DNA of 64,000 bases from Leucogyrophana mollusca (taxonomy: Eukaryota > Basidiomycota > Agaricomycetes > Boletales), in NCBI GenBank assembly GCA_021014945.1, contig MU266370.1, forward strand, positions 62,001-126,000, given 5' to 3'. Of this stretch, positions 12,485-24,300 are shown one piece after another; the first letter of the stretch is position 1, and each line of letters starts with the position of its first letter. The notes under the pieces are model-generated. The model was not told the origin of the DNA, ran no database searches, and saw only the letters and a program-made list of their open reading frames with translations. Made by a program: the position numbers and the translations under genes.

Positions 12485-12673
12485 ATAACCAGAGATACTC
12501 TCCATTACTCTTCTGGATCAAGCTGACTAGCGTAATGAGGGTCTTCAATTCCACCTCCCTGCATTTCCTTACGACCACTAGAAATGCTGCAGCCCACACA
12601 CCCACCTGGTAGCCCTGACTGCTTTTGGCGCGCGCTCTACTTAGCTTGGTTTCCATCAAATCCAGAGTCGGGT

Positions 12674-12891
12674 TCCCCATTAAGCCTTACGCATTCTACA
12701 CCGCGGCGTTCACGGCCATCATGACCATGGTCGGGCTCTTGCGCACCAGGACGGTGTACCGCAAAGCTGTCGCAGCGAAGAACGGGGATGCCTCTAAGGC
12801 TGTGAACACCCAAGAACTTGTGAATGTGGATGTGCAGGGCGACCAGAAGGATGCGAATAAAGCCGAAGAAGCCGGATATTTGTTGGTCTGA
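12674..12891 (+). pseudogene. 5'-deleted copy of membrane gene C (unit 1)
   Basis: From CCATTAAGCC onward the sequence matches exon 3 of intact gene C in unit 2 (16421-16665) and ends in the same GYLLV tail. Exons 1 and 2, the start codon and the first half of exon 3 are missing. The 3' flank of gene B joins directly to mid-exon 3, whereas unit 2 has about 480 bp there. The open frame extending upstream has no ATG before the junction. It also lacks the 27-nt DANKA duplication present in unit 2. Best read as a truncated pseudogene. Confidence 0.8.
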
Positions 12892-13436
12892 AGCTCGGTC
12901 GCCCAGCTGGATAGATTATGTAGCCTTGGATATAGAGACCAGAATCCTTGCGTGTATAACTGCATAGTGCTTCAATTTCGGGTTGGTTCCGACTCCAGCC
13001 CGAGCGATGATGCGAAGTCGATCCTCGTTGAGCGGCTCCACCAGTTGACTCGCGGCAGCATTGGTATACAGACCGTTCTTCTGCAAGGACGGCCTCACCG
13101 GGACTCCCTTCAGTGTGACTTTATAAACAGTCGAAACTCAGGGAAGAATTTCGTTCGACCGTTGTCCAAGGGAAGTGCTGGAAACTGGGTCATGGTAAAC
13201 CCGGCCATGCCAGTAGTCGGCATCTTAGTAGTCGGCATCTACTACTGTATTTATGACCTCCGTCTGCAGTGTGCCTGCCTATACTATTACTACGCACGTT
13301 TATAACTGCAGGGCCCAATACACCCCTACAGTATCAGCTGCGTCGCTGTGCTATGGAATGATCCGAGCTCGACGTGGTATATGACCCAGGATATCAGTGT
13401 ATCTGAAAGGCGACGAGTCTCTTCAATCACATACGG

Positions 13437-14236
13437 ATGTCGTTTTTCTCGCTCGAAAGTTGGGTTGGTGTGCGCGCGCTCTTCGTGCAAGTATCTTATA
13501 TGTAAGTCATTCAGCCGCTCATGGGACTGTCTACTCATTGGGATATCAAGACTATATAGCCTCTGGTGAGTTCCTCCTGAGCCAACTCCCCTCTTTCACC
13601 AACTCCACTTCTCTTACTGACGATGCCCGATCCAATAGCTTATCAATCATATTTTATCACCTCGGTTCACTCTATGTCGAGCTCAATCCTTATGCCTATG
13701 GGGGTGCAGTCATCTACCTCTTCGACTTTGTCGCGAGAGTGGCCTGGCAGATCTACAAAGCTATCGCTCCAGATCGCGCAGGCGACGACTTTACTGAGTG
13801 GCGCGAGCAACCAGCTCGTTGCGCGGGGGGGGAGGTACCTAAACCGTCGAGTCAGGTTGTGTTCTCGGTACACATGATGTGAGAATGTGCTGCCTTTCCT
13901 ATGTGTAGGTGTCACTCATGATTATGCATGTTTTACAGCTTCGGTATGTATTCGAGTCTGTACTTTTTGAAACTGTCGGCAGAAGCTAACCGCCTGCTGT
14001 GTCTATTCACGGCGATCCATGTAGGTGCCGTGAGCTTAGCCGTCATTCAACAGGGCACCTCCTTTCTCTGCAGGGCGTACATCAACGACGTCGCCGCTGA
14101 CCCGATCATCGTTTACGCCTTTGGAGCAGGGTTGGTCGAAGGCGGGGTTACGTTCCTCGTCATAACTGTGCTCTTATACCTGAAGGAACGCCCCGATTTT
14201 AGCGAGGCTGATGCGGGGAACGCCGAAGAGAGGTAA
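13437..14236 (+). CDS. small membrane protein A' (unit 2)
   Basis: Exons 13437-13501, 13551-13565, 13639-13878, 13939-13943 (5 nt) and 14025-14236 give 178 residues. It is nearly identical to A; it is one codon shorter in the basic linker (WREQPARCAGGE), where the Arg-rich block is weaker. Splice sites, phases and predicted helices are conserved. The reading frame stayed open after duplication, so the copy is probably functional. Confidence 0.68.
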
Positions 14237-14841
14237 AGGACAGGAGAGCGCGCGGTATGTGGAGCTTGGAGCGTGCCATGGTAGCAGCAATACCGACTGC
14301 CGAGGATTGATCAGATCTCACATTGACATTCTGTGGGTGGTACGATAGATAGATCGCATGACCTGGATCTTTTGGTTGATCATTCACTTCTAGCTGCACC
14401 AGTGTTTCGTTCAGAGAGCTCTGGCGGTGCTGATAAGAAAGGTCAAAAATACCTCTATGCCTCTTTGTTCGAGTTCGGATCCTTTACCCGTTCGGGCTCT
14501 TGGGTGTGCCGCACTCATCTCCTGCACACTTCACTTCCCCCCCCTCCCCGCCCTCGGGCACTCTTCACACCCTCCCTCGCCGCGCGCCAAATCTCCAGGC
14601 ACTGAATTCTCAGAATAACCGTCGACGTTGCGTACATAAATGTAGTTGCTGGCCCCTGGCCCTGAGCGAGACTGACCAGATTTATCTTCAGTTCACACAA
14701 ATATTATTAGACAGTCGCATCATTTTGATCGTACCTTGCACCATGAGCGCGGCGGCGCGCCTATCGCAGAGGTTCCGCACTGCCCCAGAGCAAACCTCAG
14801 TGCGTTACCGTTAGGCGCCTTTCTTTCTATCATCGACCACC

Positions 14842-15752
14842 ATGCCGTTTCAGATTTCTCTATCCCCCAAGACCAAATCCGTGGCCAGCACCTTATTCAA
14901 ACATTTTATTATCCTGTAAGTATTTCTCTGCCAGGTGTTGTGCGATCGCCTGCTCACTGTATCTTGAAGATCGACCGCAATAAACTACCTCTGGTACTCG
15001 TGCTCGCTGCTGGCACCCCTGTCGCTCCACTTGCTTGCTGTGCTGACCCGCTCTCATCTTCAAGCGTCTCGATTGTACTGTTCTACCTCGGCACAAAGTA
15101 CCCTGAAATCGGGCCCTACGCCTACATCGCGGGGTTATATGTCCTCTACGCCAAAGGATCCAGGCTCGTTGTTGCATTCGCTGTCAGTGCTTGGTGGCAC
15201 ATCTTCAAGCTTGTCGCACCCAACAGTGCGGGCGGGAGCCTGAAGGAATGGGCAGATCAGCAGAAGGCTCGTCGCGCGGCGGGAAAGCCGCCCAATCGTT
15301 GGGTACGAGCGCTGTAAGTGTATTCACAACGGACTACGTTTCCATCCAGCCTTGACCTGCGTTCTTTCCAGCTGCGGTATGACATTCACTTCATTGCATA
15401 AAATGCAATCACTAACCAATAACATGCATACCTTCCCCCTAACATCCAACTTGAAGGGTTAATCGGCTTCTTCAACCTGCGGAACGCAATAAAATTAGGC
15501 AGGGCGGCATTGAGTCAAAACAGTCTCCAGGTGTCGATCCTCTTCGGTGCCGTCTGTGTTGTGTCCGTGGTGGCGGGCTTCTGGGTCATCTACTTAGCCG
15601 TGCGCCGCTATCCTCGGGAAACAAGCAGGTCTGAGGATGGAGGTGCTGAAGAGGCGACCCTCGATGGGCTCGAGAAGGGAGTAGAAGCGGGACCTAACCA
15701 CAGTCTTGGGATGGGGAAGGAAGGGAGGGAGGGAGGCGAACTCCTGGTGTAG
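14842..15752 (+). CDS. small membrane protein B' (unit 2)
   Basis: Exons 14842-14915, 14970-14993, 15065-15313, 15372-15376 (5 nt) and 15457-15752 give 215 residues, the same length as B. The 5-nt exon encodes L-C-G here instead of F-W-G. Differences from B cluster in the second and last hydrophobic segments (VVAFAVSAWW, VVSVVAGFWVIYLAV). The donor after exon 2 (GTACTC) is weak, as is GTAGTA in B; a shared suboptimal site suggests regulated or inefficient splicing. Confidence 0.7.
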
Positions 15753-16186
15753 ATAACCAGAGATACTCTCCATTACTCTTCTGGATCAAGTTGACTAGCG
15801 TAATGAGGGTTTTCAATTCCACCTCCCTACCTTTCCTTACGACCACTAGAAATGCTGCAGCTCACATACTTACCTGGTAGCTCTGACTGCTTTTGACGCG
15901 CGCTCTATCTTGGTTTCCATCAAATCCAGAGTCGGGTTTTCCAGCCCGCGGTGTCCAAGTCGCAAATAGATTTGTGCGCAGCTGGCGCTTGGCTCAATAA
16001 TTCGCCGAGAGGCACAATCAGACAAGGGAGTTGACATGTTGGAACCTGGAGGAAGAGCTGTGCATGCTGTATAAGGGGCGTATGATATCAATCACCTTAC
16101 CTCACGCGGGCTGGGAACATAAGGTTACAAGTTGAAACTCTCAAGTGCAATTCCCAACTACTCATCTTAGCCTAGGAGCCCACAAC

Positions 16187-16665
16187 ATGTCGAAACCCCT
16201 TGCCGCCACAGTTTTTCACTTGTAAGGATTTCTTCGTCTTGTTGTGCAGTACTGGCACGCTTACCGTTGCGGATCCAGGTTCCGTACAGTATCCAATCTA
16301 TGGTCAGTAGCCATCTCCGTCTTTCGTCGAACCGACCAAGTGACTCTCGGGGCTCGTGTGCAATGACTGCCAATTTCAGTTTTGCAGTAGTTCTGCTATA
16401 CATTGGCTTGCGCGAGACTGCCATTAAGCCTTACGCATTCTATGCCGCGGCGTTCACGGCTATCATGGCCACGATCGGGCTCTTGCGCACCAGGACGGTG
16501 TACCGCAAAGCTGTCGCAGCAAAGAACGGGGATGCCTCCAAGGTTGTGAAGACCGAAGAACTTGTGAAGGTGGATGTGCAGGGCGACCAGAAGGATGCGA
16601 ATAAAGCCGAAGAAGCTCAGAGAGATGCGAATAAAGCCAAAGAAGCTGGATATCTGTTGGTCTAA
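16187..16665 (+). CDS. small membrane protein C' (unit 2)
   Basis: Exons 16187-16221, 16279-16302 (24 nt) and 16380-16665 give 114 residues starting MSKPLAATVFHL. There are two hydrophobic helices (AVVLLYIGL and FYAAAFTAIMATIGLL), then a basic and a charged Lys/Ala/Asp-rich tail with a short duplicated DANKA block. Exon 1 and exon 2 sizes and phases copy those of gene B, so C' is a shorter paralogue lacking the second half of A/B. It is the only intact C gene here. Confidence 0.65.
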
Positions 16666-17080
16666 AGCTCGGTCGCCCAGCTGGATAGAATATGTAGCCT
16701 TGGATGGAGAGATCAGAATTCTTACATGTATAACTGCATAGTACTTCAATTTCGGGTTGGTTCCGACTCCAGTCCGAGTGATGATGCGACGTCGCTCCTC
16801 GTTGAGTGGTTCCACCAGTTGACTATCAGGCTTCAGCGCACCTGATGTTCGTGCTCACGTTGAGCGGCTATTGCCCATGCCGTCAATTATTCATTTGACA
16901 CGTGGGTCGTTGTGATCATATGGGTAGATATGGGTGCGCGGTTCTGCCACCGGTGACCGGAGGCTGAGTGAACTGCGGGATACAGCCATTGCCAGCCATG
17001 TCCTTAGCTCAAACACCAAATTCCACAGTACTCTCCCACCACGCCTTGCTTAGGTCCGTATCATTAATACCTGAACGGCC
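16666..17080 (+). other. intergenic; right end of duplication
   Basis: The duplicated sequence ends near 16823. The remaining 250 nt lead into the next secreted-protein gene and hold no gene. A GGTGACCGG-type palindromic segment near 16950 was seen but not assigned. Confidence 0.45.
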
Positions 17081-18998
17081 ATGCGCTGGGTCGACGTCCT
17101 TCCGGCTATTTTGACTTGCGCCAGTCTTTCAAGTGCCGCCCAGAGTCCTTTTCATGCCGCAGTCACAGGTAGCCCACCCTCTGAGGTATCACGCGGTAGC
17201 AATGGGTCGTGGCACCTCAATGACACCCCAGCTGCTAATGCAACGGGCCACCTCGTGTTTGAGACCGTAAGCTCGCTGCTTCAGCATTGGCCGAATACTC
17301 GTTATCGCAACGGTAAGCCCCCAGTTACGATTTTAAACGTCTTATTACTTACTCCCCTTAGGTCATACTATCGTTCCCGGAGTCATTCCTTCTGGTACCT
17401 TGCTCTATCATGGCACTGAACAACCAGTGGTCCCCGAAGTCCCTGAGTGGGTCGCGACGGACCCAGAACACTCACACGTATTTTGTCGCGGTCCCGCACA
17501 GTCTGGGTGCTGGCAATTAACTCTTGCGGCCACTCGACCTCTCAGGGTACTCTATTTCGATGGGACAAGTGCATCAAAGATGGAAGATGGACCTATGGAC
17601 AGTCAAGACGTAGTATCCTGGGGTGAACCGAAACCCGAGTGGGTATTCAAGGAACCCGAACGAATCAACGATCTATGCGAGTGGGGAAGGCAACATGCAC
17701 TCGATGGATATGTCAGGTATGTAGTCACAAGTGTCGCCAGCTTTCGTTCGTGTGTTGAGCTGCCCTCTTGGCAGGATGGAGATGGACTTGTAAGCGTTCT
17801 CCCCTGCTGCTTGTCGATCGATTTTACTTGACATGGGTATCCCGCAGTGAAATCATGCTGTGCAACCTCACTTCTGGGGTCAAAGTCGTCTCATTTCTAA
17901 ATCTCCCTGTACTCCCTGCTTTTCCGAACGATCCAGATCAGAGTGGGTTGATCGCTTTGAAATTGTCTAAGGAAAGTCACTGATCACCCTCATGTTCTCA
18001 GATTTCCTCGCCTTCGAAACCATGAATGCTGGTCACTGGCACAATCGATATCCTGGGGACGAACGGGTTCAGCTCGACCTTACTCGCTTGATTTCCTTTT
18101 ACGATATCAGCCTCCTACCGAGTCTTATACCCCAGCGCGCCGGCCAAGAGCGTTGGGATCACCGGATCCTAGGCGCTGATCCTGCCGAGCTTTTAGCAAT
18201 ACGGACTCATCTGGAAAGCACGCTTGCGAACAAGCATCAAGGCAGCGGAGTTGATTGGCAAACATTGTTCCGGGTAGTCATCAAACGCTATGCAGATAGG
18301 CTGGAGCTTGTGCAGTACCTCTTGAACAGCACCGAGCATGTGCCAGCAACAACCCAGGACGAATACGAGCGAGCAGCGAAGGTACAGTTACAGCTGCGTA
18401 TCATGCTCATTCCGTACATCTTGCATTCATCCGTCCCATCACGTTTTTCCGCCTCCAACTTGGCGGATCTTTCATGGGCGGAACCCGTGTTCACAGAATG
18501 TGCTACCATGCACACAGCGGCGATCGTCTCCGATTTTGTCATTGCGTTAACACCCTCCGAGAAGCTACTCCTGCGGGCAATTCAGGAGACGACGCGTGAA
18601 ATCTGCCGCGTTGTGGTGCGCATGTGGGCAGAGGGCGTGGAGAGTGGGCTGGACCCATATCTACCAATAGAGGTGGAGGAGCCCAACGTCACGGCAGTTA
18701 TGTGGAAGTGGCAAGGTGATCTGAATGGGCTCATGGGATGGCTTGACTGGAGTGTGTGGATCAAGTGCAGGCCTGCCTGTGGGTTTGAGGCACGTTCATC
18801 GACTGCTCGTAAATCTGTATGGGAACACTCACCTTGATTTGTCCGTAGGAGATATGTTACCTGCCTACATGGCCAGTCGGGTTCCGTCATCGTCGGAGGC
18901 GACCTGACTTTCCACTCCCAAACGAGCCTGAAGACAATGACGAGTGGAGGAGACCGCAGCCGAAATGCATTCGGCGAATAGAGCCGTATGGGTTTTGA
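17081..18998 (+). CDS. secreted protein of unknown function, paralogue 1 (LYHGT family)
   Basis: Exons 17081-17312, 17362-17716, 17775-17789, 17848-17942, 18002-18789 and 18849-18998 give 544 residues. An N-terminal signal peptide (VDVLPAILTCASLSSAA) and N-glycosylation sequons suggest secretion. Conserved blocks shared with the next gene are LLYHGT (H94), ATDPEHSHVFCRG, GCWxLTL, RPLxVLYxDG, MDSQDxVxWGE, LCEWG, MLCN, GHWHNRYPG, RAGQERWDHR, an all-helical central part, and a C-terminal PQPKCIRR. I recall similar uncharacterised proteins in other Agaricomycetes but no named family. The YHGT plus LYFDG pattern is vaguely like ADP-ribosyltransferase folds (inference). The last intron uses a GC donor, needed to keep the conserved tail in frame. 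Confidence 0.78.
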
Positions 18999-19387
18999 GT
19001 CAACCAGTTATCACCTGTCTAGATGGCGCACAGCGTTCTATTCCTGCCAGCTTGTGCCTTCTTGAAGTCTGTCACACCTTTTTAGTTGTCACTTGGTTCT
19101 CGTCTTCCTAAGCCATTAGACTAATTATCGTATCTTGATGCCGTTCCGCGTGCCCTAAGGTGAGTGGAGTACACTTCGCGCGCAATCAGTGCCCCACCAG
19201 CTTCATTCACCAGGTATGCTAAATCGGGGTTTATCAGCTTCTTGGGTCTGTGAAACTTGCAACTGGACACTGACCAAGAAGATAAGCACCGCTGACCAAC
19301 CCTATGTATATCGCATGTCCGCAGCAACCTCGATAGCATGTAGCGCTGTGTATTCCTCGTTCTAGTACCACCAGGAGCGCTCTGAAC
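18999..19387 (+). other. intergenic between secreted paralogues
   Basis: AT-richer spacer with no coding potential; it contains the 3' flank of paralogue 1 and the promoter of paralogue 2. No TATA box stands out. Confidence 0.4.
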
Positions 19388-21312
19388 ATGCGCTGGACGA
19401 ACGCCTTGGTCTACGCTACTCTTTCAGGTTTGACCGCGTATGCATCGCAGTTTCCCGTCGGCGCGCCGGATACGGAGGATTCACACATCGATGTACCTCG
19501 AGGCGACTATGGTAGCCACGGCAGACAATGGCGTTTTGACGAAACCCCGGCCGTTAATGCAACGGGTCATCTTGTTTTTGAAACTGTAAGTTCGTTACTT
19601 CAGCACTGGCCCAACACCCGCTATCGAAACGGTAAGCAATACATGACCCGTGTCGACATATCTCTATCTCACCGTGATTATAAGGACATACACTCGTCCC
19701 TGGGGTTGTGCCTCCTGGCACGCTGCTCTATCATGGGACCACTCAGAAAGTAGTTCCCAACCGACCCGAATGGCTCGCAACAGATCCAGAACATTCACAC
19801 GTGTTCTGTCGCGGGACCGTGGAGGCTGGCTGCTGGCACTTGACCCTCGCAACTACTCGGCCCCTCCATGTCCTTTATCTTGATGGCAGCAGTGCGGCGA
19901 AGATGAAAGGCGGCCCGATGGACAGCCAGGACATCGTGGCATGGGGTGAATTTAGGGATGATTGGACATTTAACGAGCGCCAACGGATTGTCGACCTGTG
20001 CGAATGGGGACAGCAATATTCACTGGATGGCTTCTTACGGTATGTTCTGCGATTTGTTCGCTTGTTTTGATTTTTGACGCGCGTTCGGGCAGGATGGAAC
20101 AGGATTTGTAAAACGACTCTTTTGCAGCTTTGAATGGGTATGCTGACCTTTGAAATCTGGCAGCGAAGTCATGTTGTGCAATTTCACATCTGGAGTTAAA
20201 GTTGCTTCTTTTCTGAATCTCCCTGACCTCTCCATCATTGACAGGGGAAAGCCACCCAGCCAAGGTGATTAACCATCTCCCTATTCTGCAGGCGCCGCAG
20301 TGCTCACACATGTGCTCAAAAGTATTCCGCACCTTTGAGATGATGAACGGCGGTCATTGGCACAACCGCTACCCAGGCGAAGGGCGTGCTCATCTCGATC
20401 TCAGTCGACTCATTTCCTTCTATGACGTCGACCTTGTCCCAAGCCTCGTCGCACAGCGCTTCGGCCAAGAAAGATGGGATCACCGCCTTTCAGGTGCGGA
20501 TGCTGCAGACATAGTCGCAGTGCGGGCCCGCCTCGCCGATGTGCTCACAGAGAAGCAAACCAGCAGTGGCGTTGACTGGCGAACACTTTTCCATGTCATC
20601 GTCGACCGATACGCCGATAGACTTGAACTACTGCAATACCTCATCAATGACACTGACACGAGGTCTGAATCACGTCAAGATAGCCGCGAGCGGGCAGCGA
20701 AAGCACAGCTGCAGTTGCGCATCATGCTCACACCGTATATCTTGCACTCCTCTGTTCCCTCGTCCCACTCCGAACACCCCACAGCAGGGTTTTCGTGGGC
20801 AGAGCCAGTGTTTAGGGAGTGCGCTACAATGCACACAGACATCATTGTCACCGACTTTACCCACGCACTGACGCCCTCCGAGAGGCTACTGCTACAGGCC
20901 ATTCAGGAGACGACTCGTGAGATTTGCCGTGTTGTGGTGCGGATGTGGGCGGAGGGAGTAGAGACCGGGTTGGACTCGTATTTACCCATGAAGGCAGAGG
21001 TGCCTGATGTCACAGCAGTCATGGCAAAATGGAGTGACGACCTCAACGGACTGATGGCATGGCTCGACTGGAGCGTATGGATTAAGTGTAGACCAGCATG
21101 TGGGTTTGAGGCGAGTTTTATTTTTTAACGAAAAGTAGATTTACCAATTGAACGACCGCTTCTGTTCACAGGAGATGTGCTACTTGCCTACGTGGCCGGT
21201 GGGATTTCAGCGTCGGAGGCGGCCCGATCAACCCCCCGAGCCCGAGGACGATGAGGAATGGAAGAGGCCCCAGCCGAAATGTATTCGGCGCGTGGACCCG
21301 TATGGGTTTTGA
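19388..21312 (+). CDS. secreted protein of unknown function, paralogue 2 (LYHGT family)
   Basis: Exons 19388-19631, 19685-20039, 20093-20107, 20164-20264, 20323-21110 and 21172-21312 give 547 residues. Exons 2, 3 and 5 have exactly the lengths of those in paralogue 1 (355, 15 and 788 nt), and all intron phases match, so the pair arose by tandem duplication of an intact gene. Signal peptide (LVYATLSGLTAYAS) and all conserved blocks are retained, with H98 in LLYHGT. Divergence is greatest in the N-terminal 60 residues and in the segment encoded by exon 4. The last intron again has a GC donor. Confidence 0.78.
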
Positions 21313-21355
21313 CGAGCTTTAGGGATGATGGTTGACGAGCTTTAAGGATGATGAC
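21311..21355 (+). repeat. short direct repeat at a gene end
   Basis: GACGAGCTTTAGGGATGATG is followed by a near copy (GACGAGCTTTAAGGATGATG), overlapping the stop codon of secreted paralogue 2. Simple tandem duplication; no function suggested. Confidence 0.7.
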
Positions 21356-24300
21356 TGAGCCTTTTCCATGGTCGGTCAATTGTTAGCATAGTGAGGGCTT
21401 TTTGGTACTAATACTCAGGCTACGTTTTCACCATCGCCTACATATCGCGAGACTGCGAGCGAGAGGATCATCCTCTATCTGCACTTGAGTGACTTCAAGA
21501 TTGTGAGTTGTGGGTTTTGCCGACTCGACAAACTGTGTGAACCCCGATTCCCACGTTCTTCATCCGCCACAAGCCTCCACAGCCATCACATTTCGCTGGG
21601 CTTCATGCTCTTCGATCTCTTCAAGTCGTCGACGTCTTTCATGGAAATTCAATAGGAAAATACACTCAGTATATGCGGCATCCACCCAACGCAGTCAGCG
21701 GGGTGAAACTTAGTCCTCCTGCCGGTGTGCCGCGCCACGGTTTCATTTTCAAGGTTGACGGCCTCCGTCTATCTCTTCGATCCCACCCCGTTATACCTAT
21801 GTGTTAGGGGGCCTATGTTGGCCATATCGCCAGCCAGCTTGAAGTACAAGAGTAAGTTCTGGCTGTGAGCTTTCGTTCAGTATGAAATTTGACATTTATG
21901 AGCAGTGGATGTGTACTCGTCCTCGGTGAATCATGGTTGTATCCGTTGTGGATGTCATACCATTGGGTTCTCCTTTTCGCTCTTTGGTCTAGTGACCGTC
22001 TTCAACGAGATTATTTGGCCTTTCTCTGGATTTCCCATACGTTCACCGACCGTAAGGTGAATCGTTTTCACGTGTATCATCTAATGATCGTGCAGACTAT
22101 TTGCGTCTGCCTTGGAGCATACCGCCAGGTTGGCTGTCCGAATATCATGAGGTAGGTGAATTTATGGATTCACCGCTCCATGGAATTTACTACATATATA
22201 GCGGATGATGCACGCAATATGACCCGAAAGAGCAGCTGAATGTTTGCTAAACCTTTGATTACTGGAATTCCTCGCTTTCCAGATGATACTGAGGTCATCT
22301 CGTTCAGTCCCCTACTTTTCAGCATACCACGTTTTTCAGTGGGGTCGTGATGCCGTTGCTTGTTTGTTGTGCATTTTTTTTAACCAGTCCCCTTGAGCTT
22401 AAGTCGCTGACGCCTCTGAAGATGAGGGCGCCGCATACGCAGGGTCCGAAGGGGTGGTACCACGAATCTATCTCGGTAGGTTCCGATCATTATCGCTCAC
22501 TTCTCTCCTACATTGGATGGAGGCGGGTCGACTGACTGAAACAACGGCGCGTTTCTTGTGGGCGAGTCTTTCTCCTTACTACACCTGAAGTTTTTTCGTC
22601 CCCACCCCCAAAAGACGGACGCTTGCAACGGAGCCCCGTCTACATCACCTCGCACATCGCACACACTAAACTCGACATCACAATGCACCTTCTGGGCGAT
22701 CGATGATCTTGTCTTTGGTTCGTACCAGGTCCGCAGGTTCCGAAGTCCTCGTAGAAGTCTCCTAGCACTGCACAGCTTCAGCCCTCCACGACCATCCCTG
22801 CTTGTGTATCCTATACAATGGCATCAGGTCGGCCCAAGGCCACGTAAAATTGAAAGTGATCATGACGAAAAAACTGTAGAAGCAAGATTGTATCAAATCA
22901 ATCCGTGAGCACACCATCCTTTAATCCTTGCGCAGTCTTCCACGTTTTTCAGCATGTACATAACAATCCTCATCACTGTCAAATCACACCATCGCTATTG
23001 GATGGTCTGCAGTTACATATCGAACTCGGCTTCGCCAAACTGAGGACTACGACCGAATTAATGACTGGAAGCATCGCCGCCGGGTTTCCGATAGCGAATC
23101 AAGCGAATTGAACCTGTCACGGTCGCGTCAGAAAGGCAGAGTATAATTCCTATTAAGCTCGGGCACGATTTCGATCGAGGGCGACTTGAGGTGATAGGAG
23201 CACATGTCAACCCAAGTGGAGTGGCTGAAGCGCCCGACATCGATTACGAAGACGCGGATCCAGACGATATGCCAAGGTTTGTGAGAAGGATCGCTGCCTG
23301 AGCGGCATACATGTGCCCATATGATTACAGAACCCGAGGTGCCTGTGGCTGCCTCTATACCCTAACCACCCCTAACCTCTGCGATAGCGACGGAAGCGCG
23401 TGACAGGTATTATACCATGTTTCTGGCAGGATTAAACTTCACTTCCCGAAAAACCGGGAAGGCCAAACCTAAGGGTCAAGACAACTATGCTAGGGCATCA
23501 CATGTCCACAAAACGAACAGCAAAGAGGCCGTTGACTGTTTGATGAGGGGTGGACACCTCAAGGACCAGGGTTGGTGAGTTTGAGAACGGATTAACTGCC
23601 TTGCTAGCCGGTCCCAGTAGGGAGAAGATAGCCTTGCCGCTGAAGAGTCTGACATGCAGATCCGCACAAAGACCGAGGCTGAAACACATAACGCAAAGCT
23701 TGTTATGCTCACACCGAGGACCTGGTGATAACTTGCGAGATCTCCGGCTGGCATCTCAAATAACTGCCAGTTTCGGCCAGTGGAGGGATCGAAGGGGCCA
23801 CACTGCATCGCATATAACAGCAGGCTCCGCCAAAATGCCTGGATCTTCCGCTGGACTAAGCCGCGCTGGCAGGGAACGAAAATGGCAAAGGGAAGGTTGA
23901 GTTGAAACCATTTAGAAAGAAACAACTTACTCGTGCGGATGCAAGAGAGCCGCGACGACCTAAGGCTAGGCCCCGTTCATTGCGGGATTTCTGAACGCAA
24001 AAGCTGTTGTCACTCCTCCAGTGCGGTAACCTACTCTCTTTCAAGATGATGACCCTGGACAGCAGCGATGGGTCAAGGATATGCCTCTCCTTAAAATCGC
24101 ACGGGTGTGATGCGCAGTGTACTATTAATAGCGATCTACAGTGCGTTAACGTCAGCGATCGCCTGATTCCTGTTAACCCATCCTACATACAGCCAAGCCC
24201 CTCAACCCGTGCACGAGGAGCAACTTGACCGTTAAAGCAGTGAATGACGGGAGCTACCCTTCGATGTCGGGTTCAGCAGAAGCGCACGGCGAATGCCATG

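Larger units (their letters stand above)
9822..13045 (+). repeat. tandem duplication, unit 1 (genes A, B, truncated C)
   Basis: Unit 1 matches unit 2 (13046-16823) throughout its coding and intergenic sequence. The head-to-tail join is visible: both units end in the same Pro/Leu-free 3' sequence containing CACCAGTTGACT, and unit 2 then restarts with GCAGCATTGG as unit 1 does at about 9825. Intergenic parts (10968-11570 and 12485-12660) are also shared and contain no further genes. Unit 1 lacks about 480 bp present in unit 2. Confidence 0.85.
13046..16823 (+). repeat. tandem duplication, unit 2 (genes A', B', C')
   Basis: Second copy of the three-gene unit. The shared intergenic sequence at 14237-14841 and 15753-15939 holds no additional gene. 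Sequence at about 15940-16420 is present only here and carries the 5' exons of gene C'. Copies differ by scattered substitutions and small indels, mostly silent or conservative, which suggests a fairly recent duplication under constraint. Confidence 0.85.

Noticed and set aside
9822..16823. Duplicated units as a transposable element
   Set aside because: No terminal inverted repeats, target-site duplication, transposase or reverse transcriptase; the content is ordinary multi-exon genes.
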